Of a stretch of 64,000 nucleotides of DNA, positions 43,079 through 54,432 are shown piece after piece; the stretch's first letter is position 1, and every line of letters starts with the position of its first letter. The stretch is taken from NCBI RefSeq assembly GCF_000330505.1, contig NW_004191756.1:1-64000 (forward strand), in the 5' to 3' direction. A program made the translations under genes and the position numbers. This stretch comes from Entamoeba invadens IP1. Lineage: Eukaryota; Evosea; Mastigamoebida; Endamoebidae. Below the pieces are notes generated by a model. The model was not told where the DNA came from. It made no database searches and was given only the letters and a program-made list of their open reading frames with translations.

Positions 43079-46000
43079 CAGCGATCTTCCTTTTTTTAAT
43101 TATAGAACAGAACTCATAATATCTTAAAATTATTGTGTACACATCACCACTTTTCTTTGCTTTTTAAGATAAAAACCCATTTTATTACAACAACATTACG
43201 AAAAATAATCTTCTTTTACTCTTATTAAAAATAAATAACAAAATATATTAAAAAAGAGTATTATAGTTATTTACACACAAATTTAAAAAGATGTTTACAC
43301 GTTTTAATAAAAAAATGATAAATTCATAAAAATATGTTTAATTATATTTGAACACGAAATCATTATTATAATTACCATTTTATTACAAAAAAATAAATCA
43401 CTCACAATTACAAGAAAAATAAAAATGTCATTATTACTTTTCATAAAAAATATTTGTACATTTGTGAGAAATAAAAAATGTATTATTTAAAACAATCTTT
43501 TTAATTAATAACACATTGTAATGAATTATAAAGAATTCATTGTTGAATTTAACGGAAAAAATTGTGCAGCATTTGTCGTAAAGAAACTTATAATATTAAA
43601 AGCCACGCAAATAGAATTCACAAACAATTTATAAACATGTTTAAAGAAGATCATCAGACTTTTATGTGTATTAAACAACGTATCTTTGAATCATCACGAA
43701 ACGAAAATATGTTACCAATTTTAGAACTTCCCCATCAAAACACATTTTTTAATTATGAGTTTTGGCATCCAACTATACCATTAATAAGTAAAAAAGAATT
43801 GGTTAATTTTGACACAAAATTTCATACAATAACTCCATTAAATGAATGGGTTTTAGCGAAAAAAGAATTTAAATATTTTGTAGCAAAAATCATTTCAAAG
43901 AAAATGTTGCCTGTTGGAATGGGAAGTGTAATTTCAGAGTCATTGAGTTGTTTGTTAAATTTGTTGAAAAAAAATGAATTATAAAAACCCACAATTTGAT
44001 GTTTTGTGCACATTTGTTAGTGAACTGAAATTAGGAGAAAAGGCGATGAGAAATTCCATAATTTTGATTGGGAATTATTTGAAAAACAAAACTATTTTAG
44101 AAATAAATAATTCAGAGTGTGTTGGTGTTCAATTTGATGAAACGACAGATTGTGCTTCAAAATCACAACTCATTGTTTTTGTTAGAATTGTAAATTCAGA
44201 TTTAGTCGTACATGACACCTTTTTAACAATTATCCACAATAAAAACCATAATAATTCTTCAATTTCAACAAAAAGTGCAATTATTAATTATTTTGAACAA
44301 GAACATATAGATTTAACAAAAATAACAAATTTGACAACTGACTCGTGTATAACTATGGAAAAAACTAAAACGATTTTAGTTGATAATTTAATTGATTTAG
44401 GCGTGAGAGTAGTTTTTAGAATTAAATGTGCATTACATCAAGAAAATTTATGTGCAGCAGTATTAAAAAAATGTCATGTTATTGAAACCGTCAATTTGTT
44501 TTTAAGTTGGGTATTTGGAAGTCCGAAAATTAAAGATACCATGAACACATTTTTTAGAACGCAAAATGCACCTTGTCAATCAATTTTGGGTTATTCAATC
44601 ACAAGGTGGATTACTCGCGCGACTTCATTAGAAATCATTTTTTTAAATTATTCATGTATAATATCTTACATTAATATATTCTACCCCAAAAACAAAAAAT
44701 CAATAATAATTGTTGAAAAAATGAGTTCTGAACAATTTTATATTGATTTGGCTTTTTTGGTTGATATTTTAAAACAATTTTCATCAATTTGTAAACTTCT
44801 CCAAACAAACACTCTTGAAAATTTGGATTGTTTGGGAATATTAAGACAACTTAATTATTTTGTAAACTTTGTAAAACAATACCGAGATAAAAGTTATATA
44901 AAATCGATGTATTTTCCTTATTATAATTCAGTGTGTAAAAATACTTCTTCAAGAACAAGTTTGGCAGGAAATTTTATTAATGATTTGTTCGACGTGTTTG
45001 ATGTTAAATTTGATGATTTCAATAAATTGGATTATTTGTTTGATTATTGTTTGGAAGGAAAAATGAACCGTAACATCGTTAATTTTATGACGAAAGGTTT
45101 TAACATTGGTTATTCTATTCAGAAATTTGTCGATAAACAAACTTTGAAAATAACAACAACCGAAATTTTTGATAAAAATGTCACGTTAAAATTGATGGGT
45201 GAGCTTGTGGCCTTTTATGCATTACCATTTTTAAATACAAAAAAATACACGGGTTTGGAATTTAACAAAAACAACTTTCCTTATTTATATCGAATTTGTG
45301 CTGTGATAAAATCGATATTCCCAACTTCTGTCCTTTCAGAATGTGGGTTTTCAACAATGGCAAATATAAAAACAAAATATAAAAACAAAATGTTAAACGA
45401 CTACCTCGAAGCACAAATAAGAATCGCATTGTGTGGTAATTTTGACATTTGTGAAATTGTTAAAAAATACAAATTAAAAAATATCGATAAATATGATATC
45501 AATGATATAAATGTATTGGAAAATTTGGAAAACGAGTTCAAATAATGCATAATGTATCTTTGCTAAAGTATGAATTATGTTAATGATATAATTAATTGTA
45601 GTTAATATCATTTTGAAACAAATGTTTAAATGTTGTTTAAATATTTATGTTCAGTGTTGTTTTATTATTTTTTAGCGTTTATTTGATCAAAAACGGTTTA
45701 ATAATAATAAATTAATTATAACCACAAATAATTAATTTAAAATATAAAAAATATTGTTTTTTTAATAATGTAGTTAAACTTTTATATAAATGATAAATAT
45801 GATATTTTATGTATATATACATAAAATATTATATATATTATATATACATAAAAATTTTGTACAAATAATTTAAAACTCAATTCTTTATGAATAACATTTT
45901 TGGGATACAAGTTTATTATTTTCAATAAAACAAATAAACAATTCGTACAATTCGTTTTATATTTTTATTTAACCAAAGATTATTGGTATTTAGTTGTTTG

Positions 46001-46161
46001 TTTAGTTTTTTTTTACAGTTTTTGAACTGTTTTTGTTGGATTATTATTATTTCAATAAAAAACAAAAAGACAAAAAATAATTTACTTGACAACTCGAAAA
46101 TAATGCAATTAAGTTACAGTTCTCAAAAAAATTGCACGTTTGTTCAAAAGGAAGATCGCTG
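43079..46161 (+). mobile_element. hAT DNA transposon with TIRs and 8-bp target duplication
   Basis: The 16-bp terminal inverted repeats CAGCGATCTTCCTTTT (43079-43094) and its reverse complement (46146-46161) are perfect. They are flanked by a perfect 8-bp duplication, CAAATAAT, at 43071-43078 and 46162-46169, as expected for hAT elements. The 3.1-kb unit carries one rightward transposase. A perfect AT palindrome at about 45806-45850 lies 3' of the gene. Intact ends and duplication indicate recent movement. Confidence 0.92.
43521..45545 (+). pseudogene. hAT transposase with two frame breaks at A-runs
   Basis: Coding starts at the ATG at 43521 (MNYKEFIVEF), shifts frame at the A6 run at 43556-43561 into a BED-type zinc finger (CSICRKETYNIKSHANRIHK), runs to a stop at 43984, and shifts again at the A8 run at 43967-43974. 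The remaining 523 codons are uninterrupted. They contain VQFDETTDCASKSQLIVFVRIV, the hAT RNase H-like strand with its Asp, and the C-terminal dimerisation block LSECGFSTMANIKTKYKNKM. Only two single-base changes separate it from one continuous gene. It may be a very young pseudogene, carry sequence errors, or be read by frameshifting. Confidence 0.8.
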
Positions 46162-46218
46162 CAAATAATGGTCCAAATAATCAGGATATAGATAAAAAAT
46201 AAAAAAAAGGTAATAAAA

Positions 46219-46275
46219 TTGAAACAAGTTTTTTTCGAACAGATTCCCGATATTTTCCAAATATCATTGACCAAA
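46219..46275 (-). repeat. Short dispersed repeat, related to 2180-2240
   Basis: On the minus strand it reads CATTGTTACAAGGTTTTGG, then TCAATG and TTGGAAAATATCGGGA, then TGTTCGA. About 44 of 56 positions match plus-strand 2182-2237. It lies just outside the hAT target duplication and so is not part of that element. It may be a remnant of an older mobile element. The remaining 46276-46454 interval is AT-rich and empty. Confidence 0.45.
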
Positions 46276-46660
46276 ACCTTGTAACAATGTTTTCTGACTA
46301 AAACATATTGTAAAAAAACAAATATTTTTATTAATATTTAACTAAAGAATAAAGTATAAAATTAAGTTAAAATACTTACTTATAATCTATTTTTGTTAGA
46401 ATATTTTAATTATTACATTTTATTATTATTTCAGATATCAAAATTACTTGTTTTTCATGACATCTGGTCTAAATTCCATTTTTAGACAAAAACAACAAAA
46501 ATGAACAAGTTTGTTAAACTTGCGCAACATCTAATAACATAAGCAAGATATTTAATCCATTATTTTATTATTAAATTATAGTAACTCAAAAACAAATAAA
46601 AAACACAAATTACAAAATTATAATAAATAAACTATAAAAGTATGAAACAATAAATTGAAA

Positions 46661-47990
46661 TCAATCTTCATTAACAACATTAGCAGTTCCACGTCCATCA
46701 ACAAACTCTTCATTACCATTTACAACTGCGGATACGTCTCTTTGTTCTATAAATGCAGTCAGCCATCTTCTTGTAGTGGGTGGAAGTGGTTCCAAAAACA
46801 AGTTTCTGTTTTCGGGACTAGTTCTCAAATACGAGTTGAATAAATAAAAATGAACATTTCGCATAGGATTTTTTGTTATCATAAAGTTGAGAACTGCATG
46901 TGCAACAATTGAATAGGATCCGTATTTGTTCAATGGTAATTTCCACACATTTCGCATCATTTTAAAAGTTGTTACTAACCAGCCAAATAAGTTCTCGACT
47001 TCAATTCGACAAGACGAATGACAATTGTTACGGTTTTTAATGTGCCTCCTCTGTATTTCAGTTAACTCCAGATCATTAATTATTTTAAATGGAATTACAC
47101 AAGATGGGCAAGAAGAATAACCACCATCTGCCAATATCAACATGTTACGTGGGACACATTTTTCATAATAATAATCTTTAAATAACACACTGTCGTGAAC
47201 ACTGCATTCGATTTCGGTCACGATACTGACCACCATACCGAAATAATTGATGACAACTTCCGACTTCAAGCCTGAATGATTATGTTTAAAACTGAAAAAA
47301 ATTTTATCCAACACAGTTGTCGTTCCGTGTTCAACTCTTTTATTGTTGATTGCCTGATCTCTACCGTCAACTGCAAAAAACACATGCTTTAACTCTGGTA
47401 TATATTTTCCGAAAGCAGCTGATCTACCAATATCGAAGCTTTGTGTACATTCTGCACATTTTAACACAGAGTCGATAAATATTGTTTTCATTGCTTCACT
47501 AAACAAGTCGAGTGCCAGATCAAGCCACTTAGATATATTTGATTCTCTTCTTCTGTTTTTAATCTCGTTCACTTCATTTTCGTTGTTATCTGGTGAAATG
47601 ATTTCAATGTTTAAGAATTCAAACAATTCTTTTTTACGTGTAATCACCATGTAATTGAGTAAGTAACAATAGTAGCAGATCTTCATAAGTGAGTTGGTTT
47701 TTCTTGTTAAGAGTGACTACTTTAGTGTTTGGTATTGTGCCTGTGAACTTTCCAATAGTTCTTTCAACTTCACTTTCTCTGTTTACACTGTAATATCCGT
47801 TTTTGTATTTCATCAACTTGCATAATTCATCAAAATGATTTTTTTGAAGTCCAGTCAACATTACACATCTTTCGTTGGTAGTTAGGTTAATGGAACACAA
47901 CGTTTCTTTGTTGTGAGTAGTGATAGTCGCAATTGGGGTAGCAACGTCTTCGAGATCAAATTCTTCGTTATCCATTCTCAAAAGGAACAT
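46661..47990 (-). pseudogene. PIF/Harbinger DDE_4 transposase, one frameshift
   Basis: The N-terminal part (ATG 47990) runs to a TAA at 47634 and the C-terminal 320 or so codons continue in the next frame. A single base change near 47640 would join them, just beside an A6 run. Catalytic motifs are HVFFAVDGRDQ (first Asp), MLILADGGYSSCP (second Asp) and RIEVENLFGWL (Glu), typical of Harbinger transposases. The N-terminal part has an LTNERCVMLTGL helix. The C-terminus is Asn/Glu-rich. As read, the product is truncated before the catalytic core. Confidence 0.75.
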
Positions 47991-48423
47991 ATCAACACTT
48001 TCTTGATTACAGTTGAAGCTCGAATGTTAGTCATAGCTTCCAATCTTATCCGTTGAAGTTGAGTTGTTTGTCTTCTTCTTTCCTGTCTCGACTCCTCAAT
48101 TGCTGTTGTTTGTTCTGCTTGCAATCTAACTGTTTTCACTTTTTTTTTGCTTCTTTTGTTGGCACAACTGGTATGTTGCGTGGTTGAATCTGTGAAAATG
48201 GTTCTCTCACAAAAAATGTTGGAAGTTGTGTTGGCTGTGTCGTTGGCGTAGAATGTGGTTGAAGCACCGTTGATGTCGTTAAGGCTGCCAGTGGTTGATG
48301 CACTGTTTTTGTAACACTAGATCGATGAGTGGGATTAATAATCCTCAAAAAACTTGTTTTCGATGTTTTTGTGGTGGTTCGGCGACAGTTTGCCATCGAT
48401 TGTGGGTAATTATTGGGTATCAT
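47978..48423 (-). pseudogene. Second Harbinger protein (basic), frameshifted at a 9-base run
   Basis: From the ATG at 48423 the frame gives 95 residues rich in Thr, Gln, Pro and Arg (MANCRRTTTKTSKTSF; HSTPTTQPTQLP) and stops right after the 9-base run at 48140-48148. One base change there continues it with an Arg/Gln-rich helix (EESRQERRRQTTQLQRIR) to a TGA at 47978, overlapping the transposase start by 13 bp. Harbinger elements usually encode a second DNA-binding protein. No Myb/SANT motif is clear here, so the role is inferred from position. Confidence 0.45.
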
Positions 48424-48657
48424 CACTTGTTTTACTCGGATCTTTTTATTTTATTTCTATTATTTTATTGATTAATAAAAATATTATAATTTATAATAAA
48501 CATATCTAGATAACATTTTGATGAACTTTTAAAAACAACCAAATATGAGTTCAATATTTGAGTTAAAAAACTTGCTGTTTTATAATATAGTTTTGGTATT
48601 CTTGCGATTTTTTAGTTATCTTGCGCAAAAACAGTGGTTTTGGACCAGAGGTCATCA

Positions 48658-49086
48658 ATCTATTTTTTAAATTAAGTCAAAAAATAGTTAAAATTTAATT
48701 TTTTTTACAATCAAATTAAAAAGACTTAAATAATTGGTTATTTAAATAGTAATAAATTGTATTTTATTTACTTACTAATATAATATTATAATTATTAACT
48801 TTTAACAAGTTAATAATAATTCTAGAATAAATAAACTATAACTAGTATTATTATTTATTTTATTATTCTAATTGAATTTTAATAAATCATAAATATTTAA
48901 TATTAAATAAACTAATTGGTTATAGAAAAACATATTATAAAATAACCAAAAGTTTTAATAATTAAAATGGAATTAATAAAAATATAGTTTAAGTTTAATT
49001 ATTAATTAAACTTCGATTATTTATAGTTATAAGTTATACACAATTATAGTGTTATATTAACAAAATAGATAAAAAGTGTCAAATCA
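48658..49086. other. AT-rich intergenic region
   Basis: About 430 bp of extreme AT content between the Harbinger element and the SH2-kinase stop. No gene or structured element is visible. Confidence 0.5.
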
Positions 49087-50562
49087 CTACATATCACCAT
49101 AAGCAGATACCTCTTTGCCATCATCTTCTGTTGTGATAATATTAAATTCCTTCATTTTGTTGAGCAACTCGAACAAGTTTTTAGCCGTGAAAGTCTTTTT
49201 ATCGATAGTTGATGTGAACTTTTTTTCGACTTGTGCGCCATAAGCAAGTCGTTCTATTCTGTGGTGTTTGACACTTCCATTTGCGTTACGTGTAATAGTG
49301 AATGGATACTTTTTAGGGTCTGTTGTTGATGCTCTGACCAAATACGTTCCGTCGACTTTCCCAGTTAACATTCCTTCTGCTCTTTTTTTGTCTATCAGAC
49401 CCGCAAAGAACTTTGCAGTAGCTATTTTGGAGACTTCTGTGAATATTTCTTTGTCGTCGAAATAGTTACCAAACCAATTAACTGTGACGTCAAAGTCCGG
49501 CGCAGTGATCACTCCGGTCTCCGGGAAAAATTTGGCGAAGTCTTCCATTACTTCGTTATATTGGTCGTCTGTGAGGTCGTCCGTCACGGCGCCCAAAGAC
49601 GCGAAGAAGTCTTCATAAGCCACTTGGAAGAGTGGGACTTCTCCGTCGACAAAGCATTCCTTCCAAAACTTCTTAGCGACTGTTGAAGTCATAGTTGAGT
49701 CTACAATGATATCGTCGAAACTAGCCAAAACCTTTCCCATTGGAATTCTGTCTTTAGTTTCGTACTTTAAACAGCCTTCTATCATCGTTGTTAGAGATTT
49801 GTTGAATTGACTTGGTACTATAATTTTACTTTTACTATTCAAATAACTAAACACCGCCTCGTCGTTCTGTGTATTGGTATTTCCATAATAGCTCGCTTTC
49901 CCATCCAAAAATTCAATCACTATAAGTCCAAATGAAAACACGTCAGACGCTTTGCACGGTTGCGACCCGGTCCATACGTCCGGTGATTGATATAAATTTC
50001 CTGAGTCTCCACAAACGAAATAGTTGCCTTTCTTTGCTTTGGTCGGTGTTCTAAAAGCAGTAAAGTAAACGTCTGAAACCTTCACATTCCCATTTTCATC
50101 AAATAAAATGTTTTGTGGCTTTAAGTCGCCGTGGAACATATCTTTGATATCATGAATGAATGTCAATCCAACAGCAACGTCTCGTAGGATCTTCATTTTT
50201 TGAAGCATATTCAAGTCTTGAAGACTCTTTGGGCATTTCGTCTTTTCATATATCGCTTGATACATATTACACTTCATGGGTTCATATATAATAGCATTCA
50301 CACTCTTCTCTACACAATACCCTAATATCAAAATAACATTGGGGTGCATTATATTTTTAACCTTCTCTGCATCTATTTTGAACTGCTCTTGGTTTGTTTT
50401 TCCTAGAACTTTAACAACCGTTTTTGTCTGTTTGAACATACATAAGTAGACATCTCCATGTGGCCCATCTTTTTGGATCGCATCACTTTTTTTCACATCA
50501 GACCATGAAGCAGTAATATCACCAACTGCTTTCTCATTCTTCTTTCCACCTATTCTCTTCAT
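49087..50562 (-). CDS. SH2-domain protein kinase with altered motifs
   Basis: A 491-aa single-exon protein like the Dictyostelium SHK family, with a kinase domain (about 20-290) followed by an SH2 domain (about 385-480). Kinase signatures are VVKVLGK (ATP Lys) and FHGDLKPQNILF, but the DFG motif reads SDVYF and the APE motif reads SPD. The glycine loop lacks its first Gly (QKDGPHGDVYL). Activity is therefore doubtful. The SH2 domain has FFAGLIDKKRAEGML and GTYLVRASTTDP, including the phosphotyrosine-binding Arg (LVRAS). Such proteins link phosphotyrosine recognition to TKL signalling; SH2 domains are rare in amoebae. Confidence 0.8.
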   Translation of the reverse strand: MKRIGGKKNEKAVGDITASWSDVKKSDAIQKDGPHGDVYLCMFKQTKTVVKVLGKTNQEQFKIDAEKVKNIMHPNVILILGYCVEKSVNAIIYEPMKCNMYQAIYEKTKCPKSLQDLNMLQKMKILRDVAVGLTFIHDIKDMFHGDLKPQNILFDENGNVKVSDVYFTAFRTPTKAKKGNYFVCGDSGNLYQSPDVWTGSQPCKASDVFSFGLIVIEFLDGKASYYGNTNTQNDEAVFSYLNSKSKIIVPSQFNKSLTTMIEGCLKYETKDRIPMGKVLASFDDIIVDSTMTSTVAKKFWKECFVDGEVPLFQVAYEDFFASLGAVTDDLTDDQYNEVMEDFAKFFPETGVITAPDFDVTVNWFGNYFDDKEIFTEVSKIATAKFFAGLIDKKRAEGMLTGKVDGTYLVRASTTDPKKYPFTITRNANGSVKHHRIERLAYGAQVEKKFTSTIDKKTFTAKNLFELLNKMKEFNIITTEDDGKEVSAYGDM

Positions 50563-51203
50563 TGACCTTTACTTTTGATTTTTTTAAGGTTGTTTTTGAG
50601 GTGCATTTTAAAGATGGAGTTCCGAATAACCGTTTTTTATACACTTTTGTTCTTAACATTATATAATGGTTAGGATTTTTTATTTTAAATTTGATTTGTA
50701 GCCATTTGTCTCTTTGATTTCTTTGAAACAATCGGGAAATGAATTAAAAATCCTGATTATGATTATACTCCAGTTAAGACAATTAATTATTACACACAAT
50801 GTATAACCAATTAAACTGAACTTATATCGTAAATAAAATTGTTTTTTATAATTATTTTTCAATAATTGTGTAATAAAGTGTGTTCAACAAGTCAAACAGT
50901 GATACTATACAAATAACTATATTTATAACTTTTTATTGGTTCTAAGTATTTATTTGATTAAATAAATACTATTATAGATATTAATACTATGTGTAATAGT
51001 AATAAAAATGATTCAACCACAAGTTAAAGAAATAACTTCAAAACCATTCACATTAATTTACTTCAATATTAAGACTTTAATTAATAATAAAAAACAATTA
51101 AAATTTTCAATATTTTTTTACTCAAGAACAAAGATATTGAAGTATTCAACCATTATAATATAATAATTATAATAATTATAATAATACCACAAAGAAATTA
51201 TAA
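50563..51203. other. AT-rich intergenic region
   Basis: About 640 bp between the SH2-kinase start and the chloride channel stop. It is AT-rich with no gene seen; it should carry the kinase promoter. Confidence 0.5.
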
Positions 51204-53438
51204 TTAAAACAAAATGTTCATTTGTTTTTCGATAGCCTGATTCAGACACTTTTTATTGATTTCACCCATCAATCTGCCGTTATGTGTGACAAAAGCGGAA
51301 TCGACTTGTGCTGCTACAAACAACATATACACCTCTGATAGTGGGGTATGTCTTAATACAACCAAAGGACACTCTTTATAGTCCAACATAAATTTACCAG
51401 CAACTGACTCGGGGAGAGTGACGGTAAGAATTCTTCTGATCTCCGACAACTTAATTTGTCCCAACAAGACTCTACCATCTAATTGTCAATATAATTTGTT
51501 GTACCAAAGTATTCTTTATATACTAATTTATTATATTAGTAAATATTACTATAATATAGAATGAAAGTAAAACCACAAACCACGCGTATCCACTACAGGT
51601 AGTGACCGTTCGACTACTGTTTTCAAGCCATCGACTATTTTTTGTAACTCCATGATATTGGTACACTCAGGCACTGGTATCATATCAGTGTCCATCACCA
51701 TTTCAGCTGATTGTGGAGTCGAGTATTGGATATCGGGAATATATGGCAACTTCTTATCAATCGTGACTTGGTCATATACACCATATGAAAACAGTCGAGC
51801 AATTGAAATAGCAAAGATGGTACCTATTAACAGTGGAATCATCAACTGAACATTATCAACCAATTCAGAAACTACTATCGCAGCCGAAAACGTCTGTGTG
51901 AGTGACGCAACATAACAAGCACCACCCATGAGCGCAAACCCGGACGGTCCAAGTGAATTTTCCCATCCCCACGTCTCAAAGACTTCACCAACAAATCGCC
52001 CAAGAATAGACCCAACGACTATATTCGTCGCAAAAAGACCAACAGGCACTGGAAGACTCACAGAAAGTGAAGTGATTGTGAACCGAGCAAAGAAACAAAT
52101 AACCAGCGCGATCAGGTAATGCTCCCCAAAGGTATTTACAAGACTCTTATTGTCAAACAAGACGGCAAGAGTCTGATTTGTTGACAAGCCAAGTGGCGAT
52201 ATATTTCCCCATGGCGACGTGACGACTGCGGTGAATAGTGCTACCAAGAACAAATAGAAATAAGGTATCCGACCAAGCTTATATATCCGAAGATACAATT
52301 TAGTATTGAATATGGTCGATACAAACTTCACAAAGAAGATAGCAAAGAACGAGCAGATCACTCCCATTAACAGGCCAATTCCGATTTCTCTATATCGAAT
52401 AGCAGGGAATGTGTATTTGATATTTAAAAGACCCAAGAAGAGTGTGTCGTAGTTGTGTCGATACAAATTAGTAATCGTTCTAAACACCAACCCCGAGATT
52501 ACAGATGTGAACGTTGCAAACCAATAATTTCTGACGGGGTAATACGCGGCAGTGACTTCGACTGAAAACAAGAGACCACCAATTATAGTCCCAAAATTGG
52601 AAGATACTCCACACCCCGCTGCTATAGCTATCATTTGCACAAACAAGTCGTTCGACTTCCGAAGGAACTTGAAACAGGGAAGGTGCGTTAAATTGGCAGC
52701 AACACACGACGCTATGTGAATGAATGGCCCGACCTTCCCACACCACAACCCACTCCCAATTGCTATGATCAACCCAACTACTTTGGCAACAAGTGTTCTG
52801 AATGTTAACAACCCAGGGATATTCACTCCTAATATAGTCACTTTAACTTCAGATACCCCAGAGCCTCCAGCAGCTGGAGAGATGTACTTAGTGACTAAAA
52901 ATGCTAATGTTGATCCTATCATAGTGAATAACATCCAAATGAGAATTTTGAACCATCGAGCATCATACAACCCAAGTAGCCATTTCCTTAATTGGAAGAT
53001 CTGATCAATACAAATGTCCATTGTCGACCCAATCAACGCAGAAATGATCGAAAGAAGAAGAAAGTACAACGCCATCACATGGACCAGCGTGCCTTTATAC
53101 CCAAACACTCGGAATAGAAGGATGTTCTTCAACTTTTTGATAATGGGGTATTCATTGTATCGAACTATCTTCTTCGACTCGTCAGGATCGATTTTCACTT
53201 TGACTAAAACGTTATCTCCAACTGGATCTTTCTGTGCGTCATTGTGTTTTATGTGCGACTTATAAATACAATATGACGTGTCTGTCTGTTTGTATTCGAC
53301 GTTGAAAGTATAGTTCACTTATAGTTAAATAGAAACACAAACTTCGTGTTGGTCCATAGCGCCATTAATCTCAAACATGTCCTCTTCGAGCTTCCGATTC
53401 TGGAGCGTTGGTGTGTGTGTATCCATTTCGATTTCCAT
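51204..53438 (-). CDS. CLC chloride channel with CBS region (3 exons)
   Basis: Exons are 53438-53343, 53285-51581 and 51478-51204, giving 691 aa. The introns run GTTTGT to ACAG and GTTTGT to TAG. Conserved CLC motifs are GGSGVSEVK (GSGIPE), GKVGPFIH (GKEGPxxH) and LPVPVGLFATNIVVGSILGR (GxFxP). The gating Glu is Val (about residue 217) and the proton Glu after FSVE is also Val (about 276), as expected for a channel and not a Cl-/H+ exchanger. A CBS pair follows, joined at the last intron (VVDTRDGRVLLGQIKLSE). About 10-12 membrane segments are predicted. It could sit in the plasma membrane or a vacuole. Confidence 0.9.
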
Positions 53439-53947
53439 CTCCGTTGTGTATTTTTTGAGTTACAAGTTTTGTATATTTCTGTTTAATGTGGATTTTGTGT
53501 TAGAAATGGTCTTTCTCACAACAAAAACCTAAAATGCAGAAGAAAGAGTCAAACTGCACCTGAATTAGTATTATTATTAATTAAAAATAGATACATATAG
53601 TTAGTGTGTAAATAAGTGGGATATTCCATTCAATAACTAATGACGTAATAGCAATTATTATTATAAGCAGAATAGTATGCAAATCGTAATGCATTGTCAA
53701 ACCAAAAATTTCTTTGAATTTGTTTAAGAAAAGAAAAGACCTTTTTCTGAAGTTGATCTTCGGCATTTTCTATTTTATAGTAATTTATTACTATAGTATT
53801 TTTTAAAAATGGTATTCTAATACTAAAATTGCGCCAGTTAAATTGAAACAGAACCCTGAATTAGTATAGTCACAAAAACGGCGCAGCAAGCTTTAATTTC
53901 GGGGAATAAAACTAACTCTTTGGCGGTTTTATTTGGATTAAACTATA
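53439..53947. other. Intergenic region with a possible 61-codon frame
   Basis: About 500 bp. A minus-strand frame at 53581-53766 starts with ATG and would encode 61 aa, with a basic start and two hydrophobic stretches. It could be a small membrane protein, but AT-rich DNA readily produces such frames and no homologue is recognised. Nothing else is seen. Confidence 0.3.
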
Positions 53948-54165
53948 CAGTAGGGCCATTAAACCTTCGCCCAGGAAATTAACCTTAGCCCATAGAAAAA
54001 CTAATTATTTTTTATTGTTATATTAAAATAATAAACTATATCTAAATAAAAGTCAATTTTCGAAAATATTTGTTTTTTAGTAAAAACCCGTGTTTTTAAA
54101 GAAAAATATAGTAATTTCTTTGGGCTAAAGTACATTTCCTGGGGTAAGGTTCATTTTCCCTTCTG
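53948..54165. mobile_element. 218-bp MITE with about 50-bp TIRs
   Basis: The arms 53948-53998 and 54115-54165 are inverted copies matching at roughly 78% of positions. Both begin CAG(T/A)AGGG and share AACCTT, CCCAGGAAAT and TTAGCCCA. TA flanks both ends (53946-53947 and 54166-54167), so the element looks like a non-autonomous Tc1/mariner derivative. Its ends do not match those of the 12.4-kb pogo element, so another autonomous family should exist. There is no coding capacity. The flank 54168-54432 is AT-rich and empty. Confidence 0.75.
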
Positions 54166-54432
54166 TATATCAAATCATTTTTTTATTATCTATTAATATA
54201 GTTTTGAAAACCAATTATTGTCTTTGTTTTTTTTGCGCTATAAAATGTTATACATAACATTTATATTTTTTTGTTACAAAAAATGAATTAATAGTAAATG
54301 TTTAAAAAAAAACGATGTAAATAATATTAAAAAAAAACTATAAAATATATTATTTTTATATTAAAAATATAGTATTTCGTTCCCAACAAAAAACATTTTG
54401 GCAAAAGAGGAAAAAGAAATCAGGAGATTGAA

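Larger units (their letters stand above)
46458..48654 (-). mobile_element. PIF/Harbinger-like DNA transposon
   Basis: The ends share an imperfect inverted repeat, TGACATCTGGTCTAAA on the left and TGACCTCTGGTCCAAA (reverse complement) on the right. Both also have an inner TTGCGCAA. TCA occurs on each side (46455-46457 and 48655-48657), compatible with the 3-bp duplication of this superfamily. Two leftward genes lie inside: a DDE transposase and a basic protein that may be the partner DNA-binding protein. The boundaries are less certain than for the hAT element. Confidence 0.65.

Noticed and set aside
43974..43984. ATG at the A8 run as a separate start for a second hAT protein
   Set aside because: The frames on each side make one continuous hAT transposase, so a frame break is simpler than two genes.
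45806..45850. Long AT palindrome inside the hAT element
   Set aside because: Explained as simple AT repeat within the element; no origin or terminator evidence.
53581..53766. 61-codon hydrophobic frame, minus strand
   Set aside because: Hydrophobic composition is expected from T-rich sequence; kept only as a note in the intergenic entry.
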